Below, in pieces: positions 25,356 through 34,830 of a stretch of 64,000 nucleotides of DNA (the first letter of the stretch is position 1; each line of letters begins with the position of its first letter). The position numbers and the translations under genes are program-made. Source of the stretch: an uncultured Aquimarina sp. Its GTDB lineage: Bacteria > Bacteroidota > Bacteroidia > Flavobacteriales > Flavobacteriaceae. The stretch spans positions 1 to 64,000 of the forward strand of contig CANMLL010000018.1 of assembly GCA_947498775.1 (NCBI GenBank). Direction: 5' to 3'. The notes under the pieces are model-generated. The model was given only the letters and a program-made list of their open reading frames with translations. It did not search any database and was not told where the DNA came from.

Positions 25356-27578
25356 ATGATGAAGAAAATAGGTGTCATACTAGTATTAGGGTTCTTACCT
25401 TTTTTGGTTTCTGGGCAAAAATTTCCTACAGCTTCAGAAACGATGCCAATGAAAATTAAAGGGTCGGTAAAGGAGGAAGGCACCAGAAAACCAATTAGAG
25501 ATGCAGAAGTTACCGTACTGGGAGGAATCAGTATAAAAACAGATGCCTTTGGAGATTTCAGGGTAGAAGCCCGCGTGGGCGATGAGTTAATTATTAGCCA
25601 TGACAGCTTTACAACTGTTCGTTATATCGTTAGGGATAACCAGAGAATTGATGTTTTGGTTGAAGATCACCCTGCCCAGGAAGCAAAATTGGAAAAAAAA
25701 ATAAAGCGCAATGAAGCCTCCTATAAAACGAACCTAAAAGCAGCCAAACAATTCTTAAGAGAAGATGCTTCTACAAGTATAGCGTATATTACCAAGGCCT
25801 TGGAAACTGTGCGCGATGACGATCCAAAAGCAGATGATAAAAAAGCGGAACTATACGAATCCTTGGCAGATATTTATGTTTTCTGGAAACAATCTGATTT
25901 GGCAGAAAGCAACTATCTGATAAGCTTAAATAATAGGTATAGCACTAATGTAAAAATTAAATTAGGTAGTGCCCAATTAGAAAGTAAAAATTATCAAAAA
26001 GGCTTAACAACATTCAATGAATTGCTAAAATCCAGATTAAATTCTAATCAAAAAGTTCTTGTGCTTGAAGGTTTGGGAGACAGTCATGTCGGATTGAAAA
26101 AGAATACTGATGCGATTGCTAATTATAACAAAGCACTCTCATTAAGTCAGCGAAAAGGATTGGATGATAAAGTAATTTCATTAAATTCAAAATTAGCCGG
26201 ATTATTACAACAACAGGGAAATATTGTTGATGCCGAAGAGTATTTAGATAATTCGGTGCAACTGGCGCAACAGAAGGATAGGAAAACGGCCGCAAGACAA
26301 CGAAGTGTGGCAGCCGATTTTTACAATAAAAGTAAAAGTTTTGACAAAGAGATACAACTTAGAAAAGAAGCGCTTGAAGATATTGAAGATATAGAAGAAG
26401 AGGAACAAAACGATTCTGGTGTTTCATCTGCAGCAGAACAAGATAAATCACTCACTCCACAAGTACAGAATTATAAAATAGCCAATGCGTTTGCTGCTCA
26501 GGAAAAATATGATGAAGCAATTACGTATTTGGATGAAAGTATTAAAGAAGCCGAGTCAAAGAATGATCTGATTGTTCAAAAAGATGCCACCCGAAAGTTA
26601 GGAGAAGTATATAGAGAGAAAGGAGAATTAAGAAAAGCATCTGAAGCTTTTGAAGAATACGAAGTAATTATTGATAAGCTATATATTCAAAAGGATCAGG
26701 AGATATCACAAGCTGCCCGATTTAGAAGAGAGTTAGCAACCAGTGCAAATCGTATTGCAACCTTAGAAAGAGATAGAGAGCTTAGTGAAACCCGATATGA
26801 GTTGGCTTTGGCGTCCCAGCAATTGGTAAATCAACAAAGCATACGACAACAAATAGTGATTTATTTTTTGATAGGTCTTACCGTATTATTGTTACTTGCC
26901 GCCTACTTGATGTATCGTAATATGAAACAGCAGCGATATGCCAATAACCTTTTGGCTCTAAAATCATTGCGATCCCAAATGAATCCGCACTTTATTTTCA
27001 ATGCCTTGAATTCTGTAAACACTTTTATAGCTACTAGTGATGAGCGCACGGCAAATCGATATTTAACAGATTTTTCGGTATTGATGAGATCGGTTTTAGA
27101 AAATAGTGAGCAAGATTTTATTCCGTTGGAAAAAGAAATCGAACTGCTGCAGGTATACGTACAATTAGAGCATTTTAGATTTCAAGACAAGTTTGATTAT
27201 CATATTGATGTAGATTCTGAAATTAATGTTGGTGAATATATGATTCCTCCAATGTTATTACAACCCTATGTAGAAAATGCCGTGTGGCATGGGCTACGAT
27301 ATAAAACAGAAAAAGGAACGTTGACCATCAGCTTTAAAAAGATCAGTAACGATAGTATTGAGATTAAGATTATTGATGATGGTATTGGTAGAAAAAAGTC
27401 AAAAGAGCTGAAAACTACAAATCAAAAAATGCAGAAGTCTAAAGGAATGGGTAATATCAAAAAAAGAATTGCTATTCTTAACAAAATGTACAAAGACAAA
27501 GTTGATGTGATTGTTTCAGATCTTGAAGAAAATACCGAAGGTACCAAAGTAAAATTAATCCTAAAGAAGGATAAGTAA
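25356..27578 (+). CDS. TPR sensor histidine kinase (LytS/His_kinase type) with carboxypeptidase-regulatory-like domain
   Basis: This 740-residue protein starts with a signal peptide (start at codon 1 or 2), then a beta-sandwich at residues 30-105 (IKGSVKEEGTRKPIRDAEV ... TDAFGDFRVEA) typical of CarboxypepD_reg-like modules. TPR repeats span about 110-470, with an acidic insert (EDIEDIEEEEQND). A membrane helix lies at about 498-520. The kinase has LRSQMNPHFIFNALNSV, with the phospho-acceptor candidate His545, and an HATPase domain with PMLLQPYVENAVWHGL and DDGIGR. It is followed by its LytTR regulator. The stimulus is unknown. Confidence 0.9.
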   Translation: MMKKIGVILVLGFLPFLVSGQKFPTASETMPMKIKGSVKEEGTRKPIRDAEVTVLGGISIKTDAFGDFRVEARVGDELIISHDSFTTVRYIVRDNQRIDVLVEDHPAQEAKLEKKIKRNEASYKTNLKAAKQFLREDASTSIAYITKALETVRDDDPKADDKKAELYESLADIYVFWKQSDLAESNYLISLNNRYSTNVKIKLGSAQLESKNYQKGLTTFNELLKSRLNSNQKVLVLEGLGDSHVGLKKNTDAIANYNKALSLSQRKGLDDKVISLNSKLAGLLQQQGNIVDAEEYLDNSVQLAQQKDRKTAARQRSVAADFYNKSKSFDKEIQLRKEALEDIEDIEEEEQNDSGVSSAAEQDKSLTPQVQNYKIANAFAAQEKYDEAITYLDESIKEAESKNDLIVQKDATRKLGEVYREKGELRKASEAFEEYEVIIDKLYIQKDQEISQAARFRRELATSANRIATLERDRELSETRYELALASQQLVNQQSIRQQIVIYFLIGLTVLLLLAAYLMYRNMKQQRYANNLLALKSLRSQMNPHFIFNALNSVNTFIATSDERTANRYLTDFSVLMRSVLENSEQDFIPLEKEIELLQVYVQLEHFRFQDKFDYHIDVDSEINVGEYMIPPMLLQPYVENAVWHGLRYKTEKGTLTISFKKISNDSIEIKIIDDGIGRKKSKELKTTNQKMQKSKGMGNIKKRIAILNKMYKDKVDVIVSDLEENTEGTKVKLILKKDK

Positions 27579-27628
27579 AGAACCCAGGGGGAAGCCCACG
27601 AGGCATTTGTAAGAAACTGATTTTTGAT

Positions 27629-27669
27629 TTCGAGGCAAGCCTCGAAGCATTAAAATCTCGATTATCGAG
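27629..27669. promoter_or_regulatory. Two adjacent palindromes between kinase and regulator genes
   Basis: TTCGAGGC/GCCTCGAA (27629-27646, AA centre) and CTCGAT-T-ATCGAG (27657-27669) lie in the 111-base spacer. Neither is followed by a T run, so they are not typical terminators. They could be RNA processing hairpins or operator sites. Confidence 0.4.
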
Positions 27670-27689
27670 TAAAAGTAAAAATTGAATGT

Positions 27690-28421
27690 ATGAGTTTAAC
27701 GGCAATTATTGTTGACGACGAGGCAAACAGTAGGACAATTCTTAGAAACTATTTGGGCAAATATTGTCCCTCTGTCAACGTTTTGGATGAAGCAGCAAGT
27801 GTACAGGAAACATTAACCTTGTTAGCATCTCATACTCCTGATGTTTTGTTTCTGGATGTTGAAATGCCTTACGGAAATGCTTTTGATCTCCTAGAACAAG
27901 TGCCTGATCGTACATTCGAAATTGTTTTTGTTACTGCATACGATCACTATGCCGTAGATGCTCTAAATGCTCAGGCGACCTACTATTTATTAAAACCGAT
28001 TGCCATAGATAATCTTATCAAGGCTGTGGATCACGTTACCCATATAAAACAGCGAGAGGCAGCCCTGCAAGATGCAGTTTTGGTTCCTAAAATTCAAAAT
28101 GTAAAAGGCAAAATTACAATCCCCCAACAAGATGGTTTTGAGGTGTTGAATATCGATGATATCCTATATTGCCAAGCAGATGATAATTATACAAAAATAT
28201 ATCTTAATCAAGGGCAAAAGTTAGTTAGTAAAACTTTGAAGTATTTTGAAGATTCTTTAACTACGCATGGTTTTGTTAGAATTCATAAAAGTTATTTGGT
28301 TAATATTACTAAAATTACAAGATATAGAAAAGGGAAGGGAGGAAGCGTTGTTCTTACTTCAGGAAAGGAATTAGCGGTATCTTCTTCCAAAAAAGGAATA
28401 TTACTCGACTATTTTAAGTAA
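27690..28421 (+). CDS. LytTR-family response regulator
   Basis: This 243-residue protein has a receiver domain (residues 1-120) with acidic pair Asp9/Asp10, phospho-acceptor Asp56 in FLDVEMP, and Lys in LLKPI. The LytTR DNA-binding domain (about 138-243) has VLNIDDILYCQADDNYTKIY and FVRIHKSYLVNI, which are typical. The receiver has the Thr/Ala switch at FVTAYD. It lies 111 bases after the cognate kinase gene. Targets are unknown; LytTR proteins bind direct repeats, so the palindromic motif seen elsewhere is not an obvious fit. Confidence 0.94.
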   Translation: MSLTAIIVDDEANSRTILRNYLGKYCPSVNVLDEAASVQETLTLLASHTPDVLFLDVEMPYGNAFDLLEQVPDRTFEIVFVTAYDHYAVDALNAQATYYLLKPIAIDNLIKAVDHVTHIKQREAALQDAVLVPKIQNVKGKITIPQQDGFEVLNIDDILYCQADDNYTKIYLNQGQKLVSKTLKYFEDSLTTHGFVRIHKSYLVNITKITRYRKGKGGSVVLTSGKELAVSSSKKGILLDYFK

Positions 28422-28432
28422 TATTTTTTTAG

Positions 28433-29221
28433 TTAAAAATCCAATTTGCCCAAGGTGTAATCAACATCTGTGGATTTTAAAATCTCTTCTAACGGGCCTA
28501 TGTTGCTATTGGTATACAGGGAGTGTGTTCCTTTTTGAGATTTAGGATTTAAAAGATTGAGGGTTTCTAATATGGTCTTGGTTTGTTTGGCAACAGCCTG
28601 ACCAGAATCAATAATCATAACTTGATCAGAAAGCATTTTCTGTAAGACAGGGATGAGATAAGGATAATGGCTACATCCCAAAACCAAATAATCGATATTT
28701 TTTTTGATCATTGGATCAATATATGAGTTAAGTAGCGCATACATTTCGGGGCTATCAATTTTACCGTCTTCAATAAGTTCTACCAAACCGGTGCCGATGA
28801 CTTCAAGTACTTCAATATTTCTGGTATACTGGTCAGAAGTCTTTGCGAATAATTCGCTAGATAGTGTTCCTTTGGTAGCCAGAACCCCTACTTTTTTGGT
28901 TTTAGTACGAATTGCTGCTGGTTTAATTGCGGGTTCAATACCAATAAAAGGAACTTGGTAAGTAGCTCTTAATTCTTTTATTGCGTTGGTAGTGGCGGTA
29001 TTGCAGGCAACAACAATAATTTTACAACCAAACTCCAGGAGTTTTTCTGTATTCTTGATACTTAGTTCAAGGATTTCTGTTTTGCTTCTTTTTCCGTAGG
29101 GGGCATATTTGCTATCTGCCAAGTAGATGGTGTCTTCTTGAGGTAATAGACGAGTAATCTCTTTCCAAATAGAGGTTCCTCCAACTCCGGAATCAAATAT
29201 ACCTATAGGTTGTTGTTGCAT
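28433..29221 (-). CDS. murI: Glutamate racemase
   Basis: This 262-residue enzyme makes D-glutamate for peptidoglycan. The substrate and acid-base motifs are clear: IGIFDSGVGG (Asp10-Ser11), VVACNTATTNA (Cys73) and VLGCSHYPYL (Cys183, His185). Length matches the family. It is last in the minus-strand envelope cluster but separated from ompH by a terminator (29242-29271), so it may have its own promoter. It converges with the LytTR gene, with an 11-base gap. Confidence 0.96.
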   Translation of the reverse strand: MQQQPIGIFDSGVGGTSIWKEITRLLPQEDTIYLADSKYAPYGKRSKTEILELSIKNTEKLLEFGCKIIVVACNTATTNAIKELRATYQVPFIGIEPAIKPAAIRTKTKKVGVLATKGTLSSELFAKTSDQYTRNIEVLEVIGTGLVELIEDGKIDSPEMYALLNSYIDPMIKKNIDYLVLGCSHYPYLIPVLQKMLSDQVMIIDSGQAVAKQTKTILETLNLLNPKSQKGTHSLYTNSNIGPLEEILKSTDVDYTLGKLDF

Positions 29222-29241
29222 AATTACACTCCAAAAATAAA

Positions 29242-29271
29242 AAAACAGTAAGAAGTACTCCTTACTGTTTT
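29242..29271 (-). terminator. Terminator after the ompH genes
   Basis: A perfect 11-base stem, AAAACAGTAAG (29242-29252) and CTTACTGTTTT (29261-29271), is followed on the minus strand by a T-rich run. It lies between the second ompH stop and the murI start. Confidence 0.8.
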
Positions 29272-29299
29272 CTATATTTTTATTTGGCGTACTTAAATA

Positions 29300-29809
29300 T
29301 TAGATACCTAAATCTTTTTTCACATCTGCCATCAGGTTCTTACCATCTGCCATAATTACTCCTGTTCCGGTAGTAGAGTCTAATACATATTGAAAACCTT
29401 GTGCTCTGGCAACCTTTTGGATAGAAGTACGGGCTTGCTCATAGATAGGTTTCATTAACTCTATCTCCTTTTTCTGAAGATCCTGAAGTGCATTTTGTCT
29501 ATAATCATTAATGCTTTTCTCAGTAGCTTGAATTTCTTGCTGTCTTTTTAGATTTTCCTCATCAGTTTTAGTTTCTGCTTCTTGAGAATATTTCTTAATA
29601 GTGTTTTGTAATTCTAGCACCATATTTCTGATTTCGGCATCGTATGTTTTATTAAGTTTTTCGATTTCACCTTTTGCAGCTTTAAAAGCAGGCATTGATT
29701 CTACAAGCTCTTGTGATGCAATATGTGCAACCTTGGACTGTGCGTTTACAAAACTTGATGTTCCTATAGTTAGTGCAAAAGCTATAAGTAATGTTCTAAA
29801 TTGTTTCAT
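29300..29809 (-). CDS. OmpH/Skp family periplasmic chaperone (short)
   Basis: This 169-residue protein has a signal peptide ending VNAQ and a Skp-like core: KVAHIASQELVESMPAFKAA, a long coiled-coil arm (about residues 45-115), and a closing IYEQARTSIQKVARAQGFQYVLD segment with DSTTGTGVIM. Skp/OmpH proteins hold unfolded outer-membrane proteins on the way to BamA. It lies 46 bases after a longer ompH paralog and downstream of bamA, consistent with a dedicated assembly operon. Confidence 0.92.
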   Translation of the reverse strand: MKQFRTLLIAFALTIGTSSFVNAQSKVAHIASQELVESMPAFKAAKGEIEKLNKTYDAEIRNMVLELQNTIKKYSQEAETKTDEENLKRQQEIQATEKSINDYRQNALQDLQKKEIELMKPIYEQARTSIQKVARAQGFQYVLDSTTGTGVIMADGKNLMADVKKDLGI

Positions 29810-29855
29810 TTGTAATTAATATTAAAGGGTGTTATAAATTTATAAAATTGTTTTT

Positions 29856-30722
29856 CTAATTATTTGTGTCTCCATTTCCTTCTTCCTTAGAATCAGATGA
29901 AGTCCCGTCTTCTTTTAGTTTTTCTTTTTGTTCTTTTAGCGTATTAATAGAGTCCTTTTTTCTTTTTTGCAGCTCTAATAATTTAGCTCTTCTTTCTTCA
30001 AATTCTTTTTTCTTGGCAGCTCTTATAGAATCTCTTTCTGCTTTACGCTCCTCTAGCAACCTTTCTCTTTCTGTTGTCTTTTGTTGAACAGCTCGCTCTC
30101 TATCACTCACTTCTTTCTCTTGTTCTGCATTTCTTTTTTCGTCTCTCTCAAGAGATTTTTTTTCTTTTTTTGTAGTTAATTGCTTTCTTTTTGCTACTCT
30201 GTTCAGTCTTAGTAAAACCTGATCACTAATATCATACCTATCGGCAGAATATAACATGACTAGGTCTGCAGATTTGTCAAAAATGAAATCGTATTTTTTG
30301 TTTTTTGCAATTTCTTGTACAGCAATAAAAACCTGATCTTGTACCGGTTGTACCAATCTTCTTTTCTGAATAAACAGATCCCCGTTTGGTCCAAATCTTT
30401 TTTGTTGATATTCTAGAATCTCTTTTTCTTTAAAAAAGATATCTTCTTCTCTTTCTTCAATGAGCTCTTTGGTTAACAAAACCCTTTCATTATTTAGGTC
30501 TTTGCGCATTTCTTCTACATTTTTAAGCTCTGCCTCGATCTCTACTTTCCATTTTTGTACTTTGTTTTCGAGATCTGCTGAGGCTTCATTATAGTCTGCA
30601 ACATTTTCAAGAATATAGTCCATATCGATATAACCAATTCTAATACCTTTTTGAGCTTGAATTGTGTTTGCAAAAAATAACCAACTGATTGCCGCAATTA
30701 GTAAAAGACCCTTTGTTTTCAT
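29856..30722 (-). CDS. OmpH/Skp family protein with long charged C-terminal extension
   Basis: This 288-residue protein is predicted from the ATG at 30722 (MKTKGLLLIAAISWLFFANT signal). The frame extends 11 codons upstream, but that part lacks signal-peptide character. Residues 25-190 match OmpH, with IRIGYIDMDYILENVADYNE and a coiled coil. A further ~95 residues are a Lys/Glu/Arg-rich helix (EERKAERDSIRAAKKKEFEE) ending in an acidic, low-complexity tail. The extension is absent from the short paralog and could form a coiled coil or be disordered. It starts 35 bases after bamA. Confidence 0.9.
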   Translation of the reverse strand: MKTKGLLLIAAISWLFFANTIQAQKGIRIGYIDMDYILENVADYNEASADLENKVQKWKVEIEAELKNVEEMRKDLNNERVLLTKELIEEREEDIFFKEKEILEYQQKRFGPNGDLFIQKRRLVQPVQDQVFIAVQEIAKNKKYDFIFDKSADLVMLYSADRYDISDQVLLRLNRVAKRKQLTTKKEKKSLERDEKRNAEQEKEVSDRERAVQQKTTERERLLEERKAERDSIRAAKKKEFEERRAKLLELQKRKKDSINTLKEQKEKLKEDGTSSDSKEEGNGDTNN

Positions 30723-30757
30723 AATTCTGTGTGTATATTGAAATAATCGTGCCAAAA

Positions 30758-33391
30758 CTAAAATTGTTGCCCTATAATGAAATGGATCTCTTGCCCGTGT
30801 GGCTCATTAGTACCAGGAACAGGATCAAATCCATACCCAAAATCAATACCTAATAATCCAAAAGCCGGCATAAAGATACGTATTCCTGCACCAGCAGAAC
30901 GATTTAATTGAAATGGATTAAATTCTTGAAAACTATCATAAGACGCTCCACCTTCCAAAAAACCTAGCAAATAAATAGATGCAGCAGGTTTTAATGTAAT
31001 AGGATAACGAAGCTCTAACGAATATTTGTTATAAATTGTTGCACCATCGCCATCAAAATCTTGATTATTTGGCCTGCTTAATGGTATTAATGATTGATCT
31101 GGATATCCTCTAAGGGCTATCAATTCGCGACCATCTAGAGCAGTAGCTCCTAATGCAACACCACCTAAGAAAAAGCGTTCGAATGGAATATTACCTCTAG
31201 CATTATTATAGGCTCCCAGAAAACCATATTCTGCAGATGTTTTTAGAACCAATGGTTGTTTTCCTAGATTGACAAGACGGGTATACCATGTTCCGTCAAA
31301 CTTAATTTTATAATATTCTAGCCATTTAAATCGCTCCTGATCAATTTCTCCGATTTCGTCATTGATTTCACCGCTCCTTACAATATCTCTTGAGTCTGAT
31401 GGATTAAGATTACTCTGTTCTTCTTGCAGCGCATCTCTTTCTTCGGCCAAGGCACTATAGTCGTTACCGTCCCATAGAGAGTAAGGTAGTGAAAGTTTTG
31501 CCACCAGGTTAAATTCTGAACCACCTGTTGGAAATATAGGGTTTACCGTTGTGTTATTACGATTTATACCTATGGTATAGGATAAATCATTAGAAGATCC
31601 ATTTCCAAAAGTAAATAGTCGGGTATTGTAATTCTTGAGGTTGTAATTTCTGATACTAATAGCTTGGGATAATGTAAAATAATTATCGGGCCAGTTTAAT
31701 CGTTTTGCAATACCTATAGAACCACCTGTGATAAGAAATTTACTGTCTGTGTCACGCTCACGAGTTCTATTGTTAAATAAAAACTGTATGGTGTGTGAGA
31801 ATGATGTAGAAAGTTGATAAGGTCTTTTACCTCCTAACCATGGTTCTATAAATGAAAGACTATACGTTTGGAATAGTCGACTGGCTTGAGCCCTTAATCT
31901 TAATGTTTGCCCATCTCCCATTGGTAGGGGGCTATAGGCTTCTCCTTTAAATATGTTCTTTATCGAGAAATTATTAAAAGCGAGGCCTAAGGTTCCAACG
32001 AAACCACCACCTCCAAATCCACCCTGGAGTTCTATTTGGCTGGATCCTTTTTCTACAACGGGGTAGTTAATGTCTATGGTTCCTGCTTGCGGATTAGCAT
32101 TTTTAAACTGAGGTTCTAATTGTTCCGGATCAAAGAAACCAAGTTGCCCAATCTCACGAACTGTTCTCACTACTAAATCTTTACTATATCTTTGACCAGG
32201 TTTGGTACGTAAGATTCTGTACACTACATGATCATTTGTTTTATCGTTTCCTGTTACTGTAATATGATCAAAGTATGTAAGTTTTCCTTCACGAATTCTA
32301 ATTTCAAAGTCGATGGTGTCGTTATAAACTTTGGTTTCTACAGCATCAATACTTGAAAACAAATATCCATTATTTTGATACAAGTTTGTAAGATCATTTG
32401 CATCTGGTTTGGTATTATCGGCAATTTGTTTTTCAAGAAGAATACCATTATACACATCTCCTTTTTTAATAACCAGTTGTCTAGCTAACTGCCGATCGGT
32501 ATACACACTATTTCCTAAGAAATTAATATCTCCGAAATAATATCTATTACCTTCTTCTATGTTCATGTTTAGTGAGACACTGTTATCACTTTCTACAATT
32601 AGAGAGTCAGATACTATTCGAGCATCACGATATCCTTTTTCTTTATACTTTTTTACAACATTTTCTTTATCTTCTTGATAATCGGTTTTAATATATTTTG
32701 ATCGTTTCCAGAATCTGAAAGCTTTCTTTTGCTTTGTGTTTTTCATTGCTCCACGAACCCGAGAATCAGACAGTTGTTCGTTTCCTGTGATATTGATTTT
32801 ATCAACTTTTACCCGGTCACCTTTGTCTATTCTTACAAGCATGTTTATCTTATTGCTGGCTACTGTATCTTTTACGGGTGTGGTATTTATGACAACTTTG
32901 GTATTGAGAAACCCATCTTTTTTGTATTTATTAGTAATAAAATTGCGTGTTGTAGTTATTAGGTTTTCTGTAACTTTTGCTCCTTTATTTAAACTATTAT
33001 CTTTAATTAACTCTTCTGCTTTACGTTTTTTCACCCCTTCGATGCGAGTTTCATTAAGCTCAGGGACTTCCTGTATGTTAATTTCAATATCAGCAACTTC
33101 ACCTTCAATATTAGTGATATAGAAATTAATATCACTAAATAGTTCAAGATCCCATAATTTTTTGATTACTTGGCTTATTTTATCTCCAGGAAGGAAAATA
33201 CGCTCTCCTTTTCTAAGGCCTGTAAAAGTGATTACGGTTTTTTCATTATACGTAGTTGTACCAGTTACCTTGATCTCACCAAGAATATATGGTTTCCCAC
33301 TAGTACCAGGTATATTTTGTGCGGTAAGCGATAATGAATTTATGAATAATACTACTAACGTAAAATACGCAAAAGGTAATTTTTTTGTCAT
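30758..33391 (-). CDS. bamA: Outer-membrane protein assembly factor BamA
   Basis: This 877-residue protein is predicted from the ATG at 33391, which leaves a 4-base gap after uppS; an upstream start at 33424 would overlap uppS. After a signal peptide come five POTRA-like repeats (for example GEIKVTGTTTYNEKTV, VDKINITGNEQLSDSRV, YFGDINFLGNSVYTDRQL, YFDHITVTGNDKTNDHVV). A 16-strand barrel follows, with the RGYPDQSL segment that plays the role of the VRGF lid-loop motif, ending in FIIGQQF. BamA inserts beta-barrels into the outer membrane. It sits in an operon with uppS and two ompH genes. Confidence 0.95.
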   Translation of the reverse strand: MTKKLPFAYFTLVVLFINSLSLTAQNIPGTSGKPYILGEIKVTGTTTYNEKTVITFTGLRKGERIFLPGDKISQVIKKLWDLELFSDINFYITNIEGEVADIEINIQEVPELNETRIEGVKKRKAEELIKDNSLNKGAKVTENLITTTRNFITNKYKKDGFLNTKVVINTTPVKDTVASNKINMLVRIDKGDRVKVDKINITGNEQLSDSRVRGAMKNTKQKKAFRFWKRSKYIKTDYQEDKENVVKKYKEKGYRDARIVSDSLIVESDNSVSLNMNIEEGNRYYFGDINFLGNSVYTDRQLARQLVIKKGDVYNGILLEKQIADNTKPDANDLTNLYQNNGYLFSSIDAVETKVYNDTIDFEIRIREGKLTYFDHITVTGNDKTNDHVVYRILRTKPGQRYSKDLVVRTVREIGQLGFFDPEQLEPQFKNANPQAGTIDINYPVVEKGSSQIELQGGFGGGGFVGTLGLAFNNFSIKNIFKGEAYSPLPMGDGQTLRLRAQASRLFQTYSLSFIEPWLGGKRPYQLSTSFSHTIQFLFNNRTRERDTDSKFLITGGSIGIAKRLNWPDNYFTLSQAISIRNYNLKNYNTRLFTFGNGSSNDLSYTIGINRNNTTVNPIFPTGGSEFNLVAKLSLPYSLWDGNDYSALAEERDALQEEQSNLNPSDSRDIVRSGEINDEIGEIDQERFKWLEYYKIKFDGTWYTRLVNLGKQPLVLKTSAEYGFLGAYNNARGNIPFERFFLGGVALGATALDGRELIALRGYPDQSLIPLSRPNNQDFDGDGATIYNKYSLELRYPITLKPAASIYLLGFLEGGASYDSFQEFNPFQLNRSAGAGIRIFMPAFGLLGIDFGYGFDPVPGTNEPHGQEIHFIIGQQF

Positions 33392-33395
33392 TTCT

Positions 33396-34133
33396 TTAAC
33401 TGAGCTGCTCACTAGTTTTTCCAAATCTTCTTTCTCTTTTTTGATAATTCAATATAGCCTCAAACAAATGTTCCTTTTTGAAATCGGGCCATAAAACTTC
33501 TGTAAAATATAATTCTGCATACGCAATCTGCCATAATAAGAAATTACTAATACGTTGTTCTCCACTAGTACGTATCAATAAATCTACATCGGGTAGGTTT
33601 TTGGTATACAAATGCTCATTAATGACTGCTTCATTTATAAGATGTGGCGAAATTACACCATTTTTAACTTTAATACTTATTTCTTCGATAGTTTTTATAA
33701 GCTCTTCCCTGCTTCCGTAACTAAGGGCCAGGGTAAGGGTCATTTGGTCATTAGATTTTGTTTTTTCGATAACCTCAAGAAGCTCTTTTCTTGCTTTTTC
33801 AGGAAGTGACTTCAGGTTACCAATGGCATTAAGTTTAATATTGTTTTCCTGGAGCGTTTTAATTTCTTTTTTCAGAGAACTCACCAAAAGTTTCATAAGG
33901 GTGTCTACTTCTAGTTTTGGTCTATTCCAATTTTCTGTAGAAAACGCATATAACGTAAGATATTTTACTCCTATTTCTGAACAACTTTCGACCGACTCGC
34001 GCACAGCTTTAGTTCCGCGTTCATGGCCAGCAGCTCTAAACAGGCCTTTCTTTTTGGCCCATCTTCCATTACCATCCATAATAATGGCAACATGTTTAGG
34101 AATATTAGTGTTTAATTGTTTTTTATCAACCAT
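33396..34133 (-). CDS. uppS: Isoprenyl (undecaprenyl) diphosphate synthase
   Basis: This 245-residue cis-prenyltransferase makes the C55 lipid carrier for peptidoglycan and O-antigen. HVAIIMDGNGRWAKKKG carries the catalytic Asp20 and the P-loop. LTLYAFSTENWNRPK and the C-terminal DLLIRTSGEQRISNFLLWQ with AELYFTEVLWPDF are all diagnostic. The start at ATG 34133 (MVDKKQ) is preferred over 34154, which would overlap the preceding gene. Gaps of 2 and 4 bases to its neighbours indicate one transcript. Confidence 0.96.
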   Translation of the reverse strand: MVDKKQLNTNIPKHVAIIMDGNGRWAKKKGLFRAAGHERGTKAVRESVESCSEIGVKYLTLYAFSTENWNRPKLEVDTLMKLLVSSLKKEIKTLQENNIKLNAIGNLKSLPEKARKELLEVIEKTKSNDQMTLTLALSYGSREELIKTIEEISIKVKNGVISPHLINEAVINEHLYTKNLPDVDLLIRTSGEQRISNFLLWQIAYAELYFTEVLWPDFKKEHLFEAILNYQKRERRFGKTSEQLS

Positions 34134-34135
34134 TT

Positions 34136-34813
34136 TTAGAAAGCACAATAACACGGTATCCTACCCCAAGTGTAAGATATTGTTATGCCTGTAAACATAT
34201 ACCAGTCATTGTTATTTAAATTACCAAATCCTTCACCAAATCTACCTTCTGGATCACTACCATCAAGATTGTCTGTAAATGTGTATCTGGCACCAATTTC
34301 TGCGCCAATTACAAAATCTCTACCCAATGTTTTTTTTATTCCCAGAACCATTGGTATTGCAAAGCTCCATTTATCTGCATAGGAATCTATTTGATTATTG
34401 CTGTCAATAGCTTGAGCACCATAATTAAATGTTGTGATACCCGTATACAAATAGGGAGTAAATTGTGGTTTGCCATCATACAAAAACCAATCCCAAAAAT
34501 TATACTCCATACCTATAGATAGCTCTTTTATAGAATTGTCAAAGCTTAATCCTCTTTGTTTTCTTCTATTATCACCTTTACTGTCATCTGCATTGATTTC
34601 GGCATACATAAAAGAAGCTCTAAAGGCGTGTCTCTTACTTCGGTTCCATTTTCCTATAGCACCAAAAGCAATATCATTAGGAGCAATATAGTATGTAGAT
34701 CCTACATCACCTATGTAGTTAGCTCCCCCAGCTATCAATCCTACTTCGTAAGTTTGCGAGGTTATAGATTGTACAAAAAACAGAACAATTATAAATGATG
34801 TTAAGTATCTCAT
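34136..34813 (-). CDS. DUF6089-type outer-membrane beta-barrel protein
   Basis: This 225-residue protein has a signal peptide ending ITSQ and an eight-strand-like barrel pattern: YEVGLIAGGANYIGDVGSTY, AFGAIGKWNRSKRHAFRASF, MEYNFWDWFLYDG and a GITISYTWGRIPCYCAF end. The GGANYIGDVG start and position before uppS-bamA match the conserved Bacteroidota DUF6089 family. Its function is unknown, but the gene order ties it to envelope assembly. A clean minus-strand promoter lies just upstream. Confidence 0.88.
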   Translation of the reverse strand: MRYLTSFIIVLFFVQSITSQTYEVGLIAGGANYIGDVGSTYYIAPNDIAFGAIGKWNRSKRHAFRASFMYAEINADDSKGDNRRKQRGLSFDNSIKELSIGMEYNFWDWFLYDGKPQFTPYLYTGITTFNYGAQAIDSNNQIDSYADKWSFAIPMVLGIKKTLGRDFVIGAEIGARYTFTDNLDGSDPEGRFGEGFGNLNNNDWYMFTGITISYTWGRIPCYCAF

Positions 34814-34830
34814 AGATTTTCAAAAGTTTG

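Noticed and set aside
27629-27669. Terminator between kinase and LytTR genes
   Set aside because: The palindromes are not followed by T runs on either strand, so they were listed as regulatory candidates only.
32736-33122. 128-residue open frame on the plus strand inside bamA
   Set aside because: It is antisense to well-supported POTRA coding sequence; composition is Ser/Phe-rich mirror-frame type, with no promoter or family match.
33478-34798. Several plus-strand open frames opposite uppS and the DUF6089 gene
   Set aside because: They are shadows: the minus-strand genes have strong motifs and near-zero spacing, whereas these frames have no motif.
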